A DNA stretch of 64,000 bases, taken from NCBI GenBank assembly GCA_946800325.1, contig OX326960.1, positions 56,752,855 to 56,816,854 of the forward strand, given 5' to 3'. The translations under genes and the position numbers were made by a program. The first letter of the stretch is position 1, and each line of letters begins with the position of its first letter. Below are positions 21,074 to 31,696 of this stretch, piece by piece. The notes below the pieces were generated by a model that ran no database searches, was not told the DNA's origin, and saw only the letters and a list, made by a program, of their open reading frames with translations. Source of the stretch: Luzula sylvatica. Its lineage: Eukaryota; Streptophyta; Magnoliopsida; Poales; Juncaceae.

Positions 21074-21271
21074 GTATCGTACTCAAATTTAGATGGAATA
21101 TAAGTGACATATTTGATCAAAATATGAAGTTGAAATAACTTAGATGTAATCTACTCTATGGGAAAAACAAAAGAAGTTATATTAGACCATACACAAAAGT
21201 ATATTAGATATATTACAAATATATTGCATAGATACAAGCTTATAATATTTATTTTTAGAAAAGAAAAAAAA

Positions 21272-21275
<4 letters not shown>

Positions 21276-21338
<63 letters not shown>
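21276..21338. repeat. (TA)n microsatellite
   Basis: About 31 TA units abutting the first MITE of the cluster at 21339. Confidence 0.95.
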
Positions 21339-21340
<2 letters not shown>

Positions 21341-21588
21341 GGAGTTCTATCATACACCCTTTTACAAGGATATTTTGGGTATTTTAGCAATTAATTATAA
21401 TTGTAAAAGGGTGTATCATAAAATTTATCTTTTATGGAGATTTTTGTTTAAATGAACAACAAAAAATTCCTATTTAGTTAAACATTAATTGATAAATATA
21501 TTCCTTAAATATTCATAAATGGATAATTACTCCAAATACCCTTGAAAATGGGTGTATGATAAGGAAAGGGGTGTATGATAGAAGCCCC
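21339..21588. mobile_element. MITE, full copy (GGGG-TTCTATCATACACCC family)
   Basis: Left end GGGGAGTTCTATCATACACC, inverse of right end GGGGCTTCTATCATACACC. 250 bases, flanked both sides by TATATA, consistent with TA-target insertion (Tc1/mariner-like), although the flanks are microsatellite so the duplication is not provable. Non-coding. Confidence 0.8.
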
Positions 21589-21591
21589 ATA

Positions 21592-22010
21592 TATATAGAA
21601 GGGTGTATCATAAATTTTACTTTATATAGATATTTTTTGTTTCATGAACAATTCAAATTTCTTATTTAGCATATCATTTATTAATAAATACACTTGAAAA
21701 AATATTTTAAATACTCATTAATTGATAATTACACAAAATATTCTTAAAAATATGTGTATCATATTTTCAAGGGTGTATGATAGAACTACATATATGGGGA
21801 GTTCTATCATACACCCTTTTAAAAGGTTGTTTTGGGTATTTAGAAGGATGTATCATAAATTTTATTTTTTATGGCTATTTGTTCTTTCATGAACAATTTA
21901 AATTTTCTATTAGCCTATTATTTATTGATAAATGTACTTGAAAATTTACCTTAAATACTTATTAATTGATAATTACTCAAAATACCCTTGAAAAAAAATA
22001 TATCATAAGC

Positions 22011-22014
<4 letters not shown>
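21592..22014. mobile_element. Two more copies of the same MITE family
   Basis: 21592-21795 lacks the left TIR (starts at the internal AGGGTGTATCATAAA) but keeps the right end GGGTGTATGATAGAA. 21796-22014 has the left end GGGGAGTTCTATCATACACC and interior but loses its right end in an A-run followed by (TA)n (22022-22084). Three copies in 680 bases suggest insertion of one family into its own TA-rich products. Confidence 0.72.

Positions 22015-22017
<3 letters not shown>

Positions 22018-22085
<68 letters not shown>
22018..22085. repeat. (TA)n microsatellite
   Basis: About 31 TA units following an A-run, at the right edge of the MITE cluster. Confidence 0.95.
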
Positions 22086-22086
<1 letters not shown>

Positions 22087-22321
22087 TTGTAGTTACTACG
22101 TAGTGCTGATTAATAAAAAAAATGTAGTCTCTGCATACTTGAAGTTGTTAAATATATCAATCATCTCATTTCGTAAGAGGTATTAACGTGGTGGGCGGTC
22201 AAGTGCATTTCCATGTTGAACATGTCGTAATTATTGATTTAAGTACCAAAGATATGATTCATTGTGACTCGCGAGAACACACATTCGTGAAATCACTGTA
22301 TAATTCTGAATAATATTCTAT

Positions 22322-22409
22322 TTTTTTTTTTTTTTTTTGACGGGTTTTGAACTCGGGTGGTTTCTACCACTCACAAGTGTCAAACCAATTGTACAAGCGA
22401 TCGTTTGTA
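22322..22409 (-). mobile_element. tRNA-derived retroposon (SINE-like) with TSD
   Basis: AATATTCTAT flanks the segment on both sides (22312-22321 and 22410-22419). On the minus strand a ~70-base body contains CAATTGGTTTGACAC (box A-like) and CGAGTTCAAAACCCG (box B-like) in tRNA spacing, then a poly(A) tail (T-run at 22321-22339 on plus). Target duplication plus tail plus internal promoter boxes identify a tRNA-derived retropseudogene or minimal SINE. Not a functional tRNA: the acceptor arms do not pair well. Confidence 0.72.
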
Positions 22410-22662
22410 AATATTCTATAAACATGGTTGATTATTTTGGTACATTGAAGGTTCCACAGACTAAAACTAATATTTCCATGCCGACTACATGATACGACTA
22501 GATCAATTAATCCAATGAACGAGTATTATTGAATAATTCCAAGACATTTCATTGCCCTCTATTGAATACTACTACTATCAAACACTTTATTAACAATAAA
22601 AGAATAAATAGATAATTACAACGAAGGAAAGAAAATGTGTGGAATCAAATTTGTACACACTC

Positions 22663-23577
22663 TCAAACATGGTAAAATCTAGATGGCTCGACCTGGTTTG
22701 TCACGTTGAAACAGTTCAACGTGGCTGCCCAGGTAAACTCGTTCTTCAGCACATGCACGGCTATTGTATCGTTAGGGTAATCCTTCGGCTCGATGCCGCG
22801 AAAATCGTACATTTTATCTCTCATATTATACCTATTTTTCCCTTTCCCCCCTACATTAATCCACATTGCCAAAATAATATCCTCGACACCATCGGTATGA
22901 TTTCCCGCAAAATCTGACTTGGCAATCCACTCGACAAGGTCCCATGATAGAGCGTATCCCATACCGACAAAGTACGGCGGTCTTTCTTGATCCAAGGGAG
23001 GGTAACCTTTACCCCAATAAGTATCCTCTCTAGGTTTGTCTTTTAAAGACTCGACCAAATTATCGAGCCGAAAGTACGCATCATCATCTGCCTTCATGAC
23101 ATAATCATACGGTTTTTCTTCGTCTGTAAACATCTCGGGCAAGCTCGAGAAGTAGGTGTAGGTCTTCCCGTTGTTCATGTTTTCAGTGCAATTAAGAATG
23201 ATGATATCATGATAAGAAAGAATCTCGAGCGAAACAAATGCCTTTTGTTCATCGGTTGTGAGATCACAAAATACGAAACGGATATCAACTTGTGCATCGA
23301 GGATTGGTTTTTGCAGCGCATAAGCCATGCGTAATATGTGGCGTCGATTGTATTTTTCCGGAACGGTGAGAATTCCGAGTAGGATTTTGAGTTCGGGTTT
23401 CGACACGGAGTTATCTGGTGGCGGTAAAGATGGGGGCTGTTGACAATCGGAGGATAACAGGTTGAACTGGAAATAGCTGTTAGCGTTAGGGAAGAAGAAG
23501 ATTGTGCATAGTAGGACGATAGGGAGAAAAATGATTATAATTGGGGTTCTGTATGAAGAACAAGTTTTTTCAGACAT
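22663..23577 (-). CDS. GT31 beta-1,3-galactosyltransferase-like, single exon
   Basis: Encodes 304 residues in one exon. Residues 13-32 (IIIIFLPIVLLCTIFFFP) form a single N-terminal membrane anchor, giving a type II Golgi protein. The catalytic domain follows: KILLGILTVPEKYNRRHILR, VDIRFVFCDL, GKTYTYFSSLP, the metal/UDP-sugar DxD motif in VMKADDDAYFRL, then GMGYALSWDLVEWI and HTDGVEDIILAMW. Family 31 enzymes transfer galactose (or a related sugar) in beta-1,3 linkage to glycoproteins or glycolipids; the exact acceptor is unknown. Six kb away, in the opposite orientation, lies a two-exon paralogue (30175-31228) with an intron where this gene has none. The leader on the coding strand is CT-rich (GA on plus, 23690-23715). 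ATG at 23577 is the first in frame and gives a proper anchor. Confidence 0.9.
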   Translation of the reverse strand: MSEKTCSSYRTPIIIIFLPIVLLCTIFFFPNANSYFQFNLLSSDCQQPPSLPPPDNSVSKPELKILLGILTVPEKYNRRHILRMAYALQKPILDAQVDIRFVFCDLTTDEQKAFVSLEILSYHDIIILNCTENMNNGKTYTYFSSLPEMFTDEEKPYDYVMKADDDAYFRLDNLVESLKDKPREDTYWGKGYPPLDQERPPYFVGMGYALSWDLVEWIAKSDFAGNHTDGVEDIILAMWINVGGKGKNRYNMRDKMYDFRGIEPKDYPNDTIAVHVLKNEFTWAATLNCFNVTNQVEPSRFYHV

Positions 23578-23689
23578 GGCGTTGAGCCCTTGCTTTAGTC
23601 TACCTTGCGTAGAGAAGAAATTGCAGTTTTAGAGGAAGAGTGAGAGGAAGGTGGAGAGATGGCTCATGGACTCGTTTGCTTGTGAAGAT

Positions 23690-23835
23690 CTAGAGAGAGA
23701 GAGAGGGAGGGAGGCATATATGATTGTGCACACAGTAGTCAACAGTCAAGATGATGATGTGGGAGCCAAATGAACAATTAGACTCGACAAGGAAAGAAAG
23801 AGATGCGTGGAGCTATTTGAGAGAGAGAGGAGAAT
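23690..23835 (-). promoter_or_regulatory. CT-rich leader/upstream of GT31 gene
   Basis: Runs of GAGAGA on plus (23693-23712 and 23818-23833), hence CTCTCT on the coding strand, 115-250 bases upstream of the ATG: typical pyrimidine patch of plant core promoters. Inferred from composition only. Confidence 0.4.
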
Positions 23836-24110
23836 GGGTCGTGTATTTTGATGCGTTAAACATGTCTTAAAATTTTGAAAGTATTTTTGAACTAGTCAAA
23901 TTGATTGAATTGAGGCCCAGAAAATTGTTCCAATATAATCTTGATTTGTAAGAAAAAAGTATTTGCTTTGAAGGATCTAAATTTCATGTATAATGCGAGT
24001 TAAAACAAAAAAAATTGTGTTTCCCATAATATGAATTGAATAAACAATTTGCTTTGAGACTTGAAAGTGGAGCAATGTGTTGCGTTTTCTTCGGCAAGCA
24101 CACAGAAATT

Positions 24111-24330
24111 TTACTTTGCCCCACAATTCACCAAAACATTTCCAACATTATAATTCACATGAATAATTAACATAGTAATATACATATGATACATAATTAA
24201 TTAATTAATATGTAGAATAATTAACATATGTTATATATACAATTCATACATTAATTATGTGTTGTATGTTAATTAATATGCTGATTAATTATATATATGA
24301 TGTTTTGGTGAAATGTGGGGGCACTTTACA
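24111..24330. mobile_element. Foldback MITE, family F
   Basis: Left TTTACTTTGCCCCACAATTC (then ACCAAAAC) and the inverse of the right end (TGTAAAGTGCCCCCACATTT, then CACCAAAAC) pair; the centre is TTAATTAATTA-rich and self-complementary. About 220 bases. Related copies at 55419, 58563, 63556 and probably 33208. Confidence 0.75.
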
Positions 24331-24479
24331 TGTATGACATCAATAATAAATGCATTTGATTCCTTGGTTAGTTCATAATTATCATATTTATATGTTCTGA
24401 TTCAGAGTTCTACCGAACTTTCGTGGAACATGAACTTAATTATTTCTGCTAGGAATCTAATGAGAATATAAATTTTCTA

Positions 24480-24905
24480 CCATAATCTATCATTTTCAAC
24501 ATTAATATATCGTTTTCAAGTGTAATATATTGAGTTTTCAGCATTAATATAACATTTTCAATACCAATATATCATTTCAAGACTTATTTACATTTTTCAA
24601 TATTATTATATTATTTTATGTGGCAACATATCGTTTTTTAAAGTCACATACTATTTTAGTATCAATATTTCATTATTAGTGTCGGTATGTCATTTTCAGT
24701 ATCAGTATATCATTTTCAGGATCAATATATCATTTTTAATATCGATATATTATTTTAAGTGACATATTATTTTAAGTGTTCACGCTACCGTGTTTCATGC
24801 CATATCAATTATTCTTTTAGTTATTAATATTTTCTTACGGTGTCAATATAGTATTTGTGTGGTCAATTTTCAGTATAACATATTATTTTCAAAATCAGAT
24901 ATATA
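24480..24905. repeat. Degenerate minisatellite, ~20-base unit
   Basis: Many imperfect copies of a unit such as TCAATATATCATTTTCAGTA with TTTTCA and ATAT(C/T)AT cores. Non-coding. The stretch 24906-25275 after it shows an (AC)n tract at 24963-24984 and nothing else recognised. Confidence 0.75.
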
Positions 24906-25275
24906 ACATGATTTTTTTGTAATGCACGTTATGGATTGCAAAATATATGAATTAAATTTACAACACACATACACACACACACACATTTTTTTGTTTTCGC
25001 AATCCTGTTTTTTTATTTGCTATTTGAATAAAAAAATGAAAATTGAATTGATTATTCAAATCTATTTTCATTATTTATTTATTTTTATTTTTTTGAAAAA
25101 TAAAATAAAAAACATACTACTATACCAAAAAAACTACAATTTTTTTTATTTATTTTCATTGATGCACCGGCAGGACCATCCTAGGGCACCAAAATGTACT
25201 ACCAAGTTTTACTACTTTAATATTTGTATTGGAACATAAAAAAACACATATTCTTGAAAAATGACTAAGTATATT

Positions 25276-26132
25276 CAGAACCGGCCTGAGCTTTGGTCTA
25301 GTAGACTCAGACCACAGACCACATGCCTACAATATTTTATATTTACTACATTATACATATACATCATTATATCAATATGGATCAAATCCACAACCCATTT
25401 AACTCATTATCCTGAATCCTGACCCGTTAGCACTAGCAATAGATTGTTGTGACTCTTTCTTCCCTTCGAATTACGTTGGAACAACTCTAAATATATAAGA
25501 ATATTTTTGGTTTTCTATTTAAATTGAATGATTTTTCCGACCAATCGTTGGGAAAATGTTGCGAGAATCTCGAAAAAATTATAAGCTATAATGTGGAATC
25601 GAATATTGAATGAAATGATTTATATATAGAATTAATCTTTTTGAAGAATGGATTGTCTAGTGACGTCAAAAAACCAATTGAAATACTCAATTATTTGAAC
25701 ACAGTGAAAATTTATTATCCAAATTTGTGGATTGCATATGGAATACTTTTGACCGTTCCGGTCACGGTTGCTTCGGGCAAAAGAAGTTCCTCGAAGTTGA
25801 AATTAATTAAAATTATTTTCGATCAACTATGTCACAAGAGAGGTTAAATGGATTAGTTATATTATCAATTGAAAATGATTTCGCGGAAAATTTAGATTAT
25901 GCAAATTTAATTAATGCATTTGCTTCTAAAAATGCGAGAAGTATGATGTTCAAGTGAATATTCTAAGTTATATGTTTTGTAATATTTTAAATTTATTTTT
26001 ATGAACATTTATTTAGTTCTAAATTAAAAAAATGTATTTCACTATTTCTAGATGATATAATTTCTTAAATTTGAATCATTCGTGATAACAATTAACAGGT
26101 CACAAGTCTTTAAATATTCAGGACCAGGTCTG
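25276..26132 (+). mobile_element. hAT element with exact 8-bp TSD
   Basis: AGTATATT flanks both ends (25268-25275 and 26133-26140). Termini are CAGAACCGGCCTGAG and, inverted, CAGACCTGGTCCTGA, short imperfect inverted repeats starting with CAG. An 8-bp duplication and such ends define the hAT superfamily. The 857-base element keeps only the C-terminal transposase coding region, so it is an internally deleted derivative. Confidence 0.88.
25641..25957 (+). pseudogene. hAT transposase C-terminus (ZMYM1/TTF-type)
   Basis: Encodes YYPNLWIAYGILLTVPVTVA then SGKRSSSKLKLIKI, and after a one-base frameshift near 25840 MSQERLNGLVILSIENDFAE followed by a short tail to TGA at 25955-25957. This is the dimerisation region of TTF-type zinc-finger (ZMYM1-like) hAT transposases: YPNLWIALRILLTIPVTVASGERSFSKLK is the usual form. 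The Glu of SGERSFS is Lys here. Upstream catalytic domain deleted. Confidence 0.85.
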
Positions 26133-26140
26133 AGTATATT

Positions 26141-26415
26141 ACTTTTCATATTATTACTGATTTAACTCGTGTTATACGAAGCAGTAACTAAATACATCTT
26201 ATTAAATAAACAAATAAAATAACGTAATGATTACAAATAGAGAGCGTGACAACGACCACGCAATTATCGGACAATTAAACATGTCGGTTCACATTGTATT
26301 ATCTTGTGCATAGTATTTTAAATTGTCAAATCACAATCAATAGTATACCATTTTTTTATCAATGCAATATTATTTTCCAAATTGCACATAGTTTTCTCCG
26401 TTACGATAATATATA
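26141..26415. other. AT-rich spacer, no feature seen
   Basis: Between two transposons; nothing recognised. Confidence 0.4.
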
Positions 26416-26773
26416 TGGGATTTTTTCAAAAACCTCCTAACTTTTTTGGAATTTGTTAAAAACTCCCTAACTTTTAGATTTTTTGAAAAGCCCCGATAAA
26501 TTAAGTTTAATTCTTGAAAAATCCCCTACTAGTGTTATATTTCATTTTCCATCCAAATTATTCTTTTTTGGACCTAAATACCCTCACAATTTATTTTATA
26601 ATTAAATTTATTCTATAAATTAATAAATAAATAATATTTCATAATATTTCATAATATTATATCATGATATTTATTATATTATTCTATAATTTATTATATG
26701 AGTTTTATATAAAAAAATTTAATGGAAAAATAAAAAATGCAATGTGAAATAGTATTTATTTAATAATAATAAT

Positions 26774-26858
<85 letters not shown>

Positions 26859-27136
26859 AAATAAAATAGTGAGTTGTAAAATATTATCATAAATTATTTT
26901 TAGTTATAATAACGTGAAATATTTGTCATGAAATATTTAATTTATTTATGTATTTATTTATTTATACAGAATAAAAGAATTTATAAAAGAAAATCAAGAA
27001 GGTTATTTTTGTCCAAAAAAATAAAAATTGGATGGAATGTTAAAATAACCTTCGTAGGGGTTTTTTTCAAATAATCAAAAAGTTAGGGGTTTTTGAGGAA
27101 TCTAAAAAAAATTAGGGGGGTTTTTAAGAATTCCCC
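26416..27136. mobile_element. TIR element/MITE with ~80-base terminal repeats
   Basis: Left arm GGGATTTTTTCAAAAACC ... CTCCCTAACTTTTAGATT ... GAAAAGCCCC; the inverse of the right arm reads GGGGAATTCTTAAAAACC ... CCCCTAACTTTTTGATT ... GAAAAAAACCCC. Terminal repeats of about 80 bases with many small differences, flanked by ATATAT. The interior is AT-rich and holds a (TA)n tract (26778-26857). A related sequence begins near 57600. Non-coding. Confidence 0.75.
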
Positions 27137-27183
27137 TAATATATATAACACTGATCTAGACCATGTTTAGGCCACCTTGCAAT

Positions 27184-27744
27184 TAGGGATGTCAATGGGC
27201 CGGGTAAAACCCGAACCCGCGGGTACCCGACCCGAACGGGGCGGGTAATACCCGAAAAAAATACCCGCGGGTCGGGTTTTACCCGAAAAAAATACCCGCT
27301 CCGGGTTCGGGTTCGGGTACGGGGATAATTTTTTACCCGCGGGTATACCCGAACCCGAAAAAATACCCGAACCCGAACCCGAAAAATACCCGAAAAATAT
27401 CCGAAAATACTCAATGATATGAAAATTTGTGATGTTTTATAGATTAATTATTTGTAATATTTGTATTTTTAATGTATTTTGTACAAGTTGCTTGTTTTAT
27501 GTATATAAAATTGTGGGTGATTTTACGTATTTGTATAATAATTTTTTAGAGTTTTTTTTTTTAGATTTTATATAGGTGATTTTCGGGTAACGGATTCAGG
27601 TTCGAGTATACCCGTTATCCGCGGGTTCGGGTATGTTTTTTTACCCGCGGGTATTTTGGTTTCGGGTTCGGATATTATTCGAAAATTCGGATTCGGATAT
27701 GAGGGAGACTTATCCGAACCCAACCCGTCCCGTTGACATCCCTA
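27184..27744. mobile_element. hAT-type MITE, TAGGGATGTCAA ends, 8-bp TSD
   Basis: CTTGCAAT flanks both ends exactly (27176-27183 and 27745-27752). Left end TAGGGATGTCAATGGGCCGG, inverse of right end TAGGGATGTCAACGGGACGG. Both arms are packed with ACCCG/CGGGT-type words (many ACCCGAA and GCGGGT), giving strong GC islands in AT-rich DNA. 561 bases; the minus-strand Arg/Val-rich open frame (27136-27414) is an artefact of these words. Confidence 0.9.
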
Positions 27745-28425
27745 CTTGCAATGGCAACATTTCAATATAAATATAAGTCCATCTAATTTGACCATTTGAA
27801 TAGTTATATAGTTATTATTTTATTTCTGCCTTGTTTGATAGAACTATACTTCCGGATCAAGCTTTTTGACCGATTTCTCTTTAAGGCCATGAATACATAT
27901 TCTCATCTAGGCCGAATAACATCTTTTATGCTAACTCTGATTATAAGGCCTATTTATGCCGCTCTACAACCCAAAATTAATTTTCAACGAGGAAGTGGAT
28001 AGTATAGATGAACAATTAGAACCATGAATGCAAATAACTTCGCATACACCGTTATAATTTATTTTATAGTCAGTATGTAGTGCTTGTGCGCTGCAATTTT
28101 GTAGTTCAGGTATATCTAAATAAAATATATTTAGATAAATTTATAAAAAAATAAAAAAATATTTTATCGAAATTTATAATAATTAAAATCAGTTTTTGTT
28201 GATAAAAAAATAAAAGATAAAACGTCTTCTAGTTAGATTGAGATGTTCTGACTTGTTGGAAATGCTCGTTTTCAAATAATTTGTTAATTATTTTATATAT
28301 TACTATTTGAGACGTTCAATATGAATATTTGTTATTTTAAACATTTTTTTTATTATATATTGATATTTAATAATTTTATACGTTATAGAGCACGCTAATC
28401 GCTATTGTTACAAAAAATTATAACC
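27745..28425. other. AT-rich DNA with no gene recognised
   Basis: A 68-residue open frame at 27796-28002 has no recognisable domain and no splice partner. From about 28380 GCTATAG-type words appear (AGAGCACGCTAATCGC), probably the left arm of the element that contains the tandem array below. Confidence 0.4.
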
Positions 28426-28429
28426 ACGC

Positions 28430-29394
28430 TACAGACCGATAAACGCTATTTGCAACATTGTTTAGAACGTAACAAAATTTTATTTTACGACACAACTTTT
28501 CAAACGATCGTATAAACACATTACATAATTTTATTTTTTTCACAATAATCGGTCTGTATATGAGCTTTCGGAAGTTCAAGTGTTTTCGAGAATAATTGAA
28601 TCGAAACTTTACGATCCAACTTTTCACCAGATCGTACAAACATCGAAGATTTTTTTTTCCGCAATAAGTAGTCTAATCAGGAATATATTTAAGCCTTGAG
28701 AAATCCAAATAACGTGTTTTTAGAACATTTGTATAGAAATCTTTACGACACTATTTTTCACCATATTGTAAAAACATTATGAAAAATTGTTTTTTTTCGT
28801 AATATGCGGTTGTAGCAATCTTTTTAGGCATTGTGGAGTCCAAATAACCTATCTTTTTTAAAACATATGTATCAAACTTTCACGACACAACTTTTCATAT
28901 GATCATACAAATATTACAAAATATTATTTTTCGCAATGAATGGTCTTTGCAAAAAAATTAGGTCTTGGCGAGTTCAAATAACGTGTGTGTATTTAAAACA
29001 TTTGTATCGAAAGTTTATGACTCGACTTTTCACATGATTATACAAACTTAATGTAAATTTATTTTTTCGCAATAATCGGTCTTGGGAATCTATTTAAGCT
29101 ATGAAAGTTTGTTTTTTCAGAATAAGCGGTCTTAGTAATCTATTTAGGCGTCAGAGAATCCAAATAACGTGTTTTGAGAATATTTGTTTCGAAAATTTTA
29201 CGACACGATTATTGATGTGATCGTACAAATATTACGAAAGTTTGTTTTACGCAATAAACGGTCTTAGAAATTTATTTAGGCCTTGGAGAGTCCAAATAAC
29301 GTGTTTTTAAGAATATGTATATCGAAAGCTTTGCGACACACTTTTTCATTAGATTATACAAACATAAGGGAAAGGATATGCATTAAGACAAATT
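28430..29394. repeat. Satellite-like tandem array, ~135-base period
   Basis: Seven degenerate units, marked by the word CGACACAACTTTTCACATGA or close variants at about 28479, 28610, 28744, 28882, 29018, 29200 and 29334 (spacings 131, 134, 138, 136, 182, 134). Other unit landmarks: TTCGCAATAAGCGGTCTTAG, ATTTAGGCCTTGGAGA and CAAATAACGTGTTTTTA. The 182-base unit holds an internal partial duplication. No coding role. Confidence 0.85.
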
Positions 29395-29573
29395 TTTAAA
29401 TTGCGATATAACTGTCCGTTGCGTCCGGACTGCAATTTACACGTAATCACCGCTATTACGCGCTATAGCGGCGACATAGCGCCGCTATTTAGTAGATTAC
29501 GGTATTACGTTTTAGAATTTTTTACCGTTATTTACGCTAGAACGGTGTTATTACGGCACTATTTAAATCATTG
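29395..29573. mobile_element. MITE family M1, copy 1
   Basis: About 180 bases beginning TTTAAATTGCGATATA and ending GCACTATTTAAATCATTG, with GGACTGCAATTTACA, AATCACCG, GCGCTATAGCGGCG and CGCTATTTAGTA landmarks shared, in order, with 46786-46963 and 54287-54469. Partly self-complementary and CpG-rich against the background. It directly abuts the 135-base array. Confidence 0.75.
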
Positions 29574-29810
29574 ATTAAGACCGAAATAAATAATATATAA
29601 TATATGGAAAATGATTTCGTGAGGAGCCTCAAAGATAAATACAAAATAAGGATTTGTTAAATTTTGAATTTAAACCTATTTTTTTTAAAATATGACAGTG
29701 ACAATTATATTGGAAAAATAACTTGTAGTTTTTATTCTCTTTGCTTCCGGATTCAACAATATATCGTGCATATAAAATAAGGGGTTAGATACGGAGTCCA
29801 TTGATGCGTC

Positions 29811-29939
29811 AATCGAGACTGTTTTAATGTGTTGATTTGATTGATTAATTTTCAAATTAATATTTAGTTTAATTGATTCAGTTAAAAAAATTAATCAATT
29901 TAATTAATTATTTTCAACTAATGCATCAAAAATGATTTA
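29811..29939 (-). mobile_element. MITE family M2, copy 1
   Basis: About 130 bases from TTGATGCGTCAATCGAGACT to AACTAATGCATCAAA, terminal inverted repeats of the TTGATGCGTCAAT type. It aligns end to end, in opposite orientation, with 60241-60371. Confidence 0.8.
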
Positions 29940-30174
29940 TTGAGTTAGGAAGGCCGGTATATTTTCCCATAAAATAATACCTAAGCAATGCCAAATAATA
30001 CTAATACTCACGAGGGTCAATGGAATATCCCCGAAGTTAGGCCTATCTTGCTTTCCCTAACATTCATAGTTGACTCCATTTGTTATCACACGCAAAGCCA
30101 CTTCCTCCCTCTTCAAAACTAAGCAAAGGTCAAAATAACATCTATATTTCAAAAATACATTCTCTTCATCAACA

Positions 30175-31228
30175 ATGGCTAATCTCAAACTTTCTCGTAA
30201 TTATCTTCCCCTAGTCGACCCACCGTTGAAGAAACAACACTCTCTCCTTGCAAGACTCTCTTGCTTGATTATCCTTCCTCTCTTTCTCCTCGCATCCATT
30301 TACCTCTTCCTCTATCCCAAGGAGTTCTATCTACAGTCACTCGTTACCTCCTGCGATCATTCTGCATATACAGTCGCGAATTCCACCGATCCGGTTGTCC
30401 AAAAACCCGATTTTAGACTACTTATAGGGGTGTTGACACGTGCTGATTGGTACGAGAGACGGCACCTCTTGAGAATGGTCTACTCGTTACAAATGGGCAA
30501 CCTCACTGCACACATCGATGTTCGATACGTGTTTTGCAGGTTGTATAAGGACGATCAACGCGTCCTCGTGGCGCTTGAAATACTTCAACACGACGATATA
30601 ATCATAATGGACTGTGAGGAGAATTTGAACGAAGGCAAGACCTATAGTTTTTATTCGAGTGTTGCTCGAATGTTCAACGGTATGCATTATTAATTCTTCC
30701 TTTCAAATGCAAGTATATAATGTGATTTAACATATAGGTACAAATGGTGATGAAAAACCATATGATTATGTGATGAAAGCTGATGATGATATATTCATTA
30801 GACTGCCAAGTCTTATCCACTCTTTAAACCCGATGCCTCGAGAGGACATGTATTACGGGGCTGTGATTCCTTGTGACAGCAATGACCCGTTTCGCGAGTA
30901 CATGTCTGGCATGGCCTACGTATTGTCGTGGGATCTGGTCGAGTGGATCGCCACGTCAGGCGCGCCGATAAATCACACTGTCGGAGCCGAGGATAAGATG
31001 ACTGGTAGCTGGTTGACAGACGGGCATAAAGCAAAGAACCGGTTTAACATGAAACCGGCTATGTATGATTTTCCAATACCGGTACCGGTTGATTCGTGTT
31101 CTCACGAGTTCGTACCGGATACTATTGCTGTGCATAGGTTGAAGGATAATCCTAGGTGGGCCACGGCTTTGAAGTACTTTAATTTTACTAATGGACTCAA
31201 GCCTTCTAAGTTTTACCGTATAGATTGA
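30175..31228 (+). CDS. GT31 beta-1,3-galactosyltransferase-like, two exons
   Basis: Exons 30175-30679 and 30738-31228 joined by a 58-base GT-AG intron; 331 residues. A short cytoplasmic tail precedes one membrane anchor (residues about 27-46, LSCLIILPLFLLASIYLFLY), so a type II Golgi enzyme. Catalytic landmarks: FRLLIGVLTRADWYERRHLL, VDVRYVFCRL/HIDVRYVFC, GKTYSFYSS, DxD in VMKADDDIFIRL, then GMAYVLSWDLVEWI and GAEDKMTGSWL. It is a clear paralogue of the minus-strand gene at 22663-23577. The intron falls just before the DEKPYDYVMKADDD block, where the paralogue is uninterrupted. The C-terminal segment includes an extra VDSCSHEF cysteine region absent in the paralogue. Start: first ATG, immediately before a basic tail and the anchor. 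Acceptor substrate unknown. Confidence 0.92.
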
Positions 31229-31616
31229 ATTGCTTCATTTTTTTGCTTTTATTATCTTGAAATATTTTTTTTTTCCTCTGCATATTATAGAGTATGGAGT
31301 AAGGAGGCTTTATTTAAAAAACAGATAAATTAAAATTGTATTTGAGTATCGATTTATTATAATTAGAATATCATTTTAATTCGAATTTCTAACAATCAAA
31401 ATTAATTTGTCATTGAGATTAAACAAAAAAAAAAAGCTATCACATACTTACTGAATACAAATGTGATTGATATCAAAGGCTATGATTTGTTGTTATGTTA
31501 TGTTATGGCGAATTTTAGATTTTACCCTACAATGAATCAAAATGTAAATTATAAGATATGAAATTGGAAAATCTAGGTAAAGATGTACAATCGGAAAAGA
31601 TAAAATTTATGAAGTC

Positions 31617-31696
<80 letters not shown>

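Noticed and set aside
21151..21394. Open frames through Tyr-Ile alternation
   Set aside because: Produced by the (TA)n tract at 21276-21338.
22322..22409. Possible functional tRNA gene
   Set aside because: Target duplication and poly(A) tail show retroposition, and the acceptor stem does not pair.
27136..27414. 92-residue Arg/Val-rich minus-strand open frame
   Set aside because: Reading of repeated ACCCG words in a hAT MITE arm.
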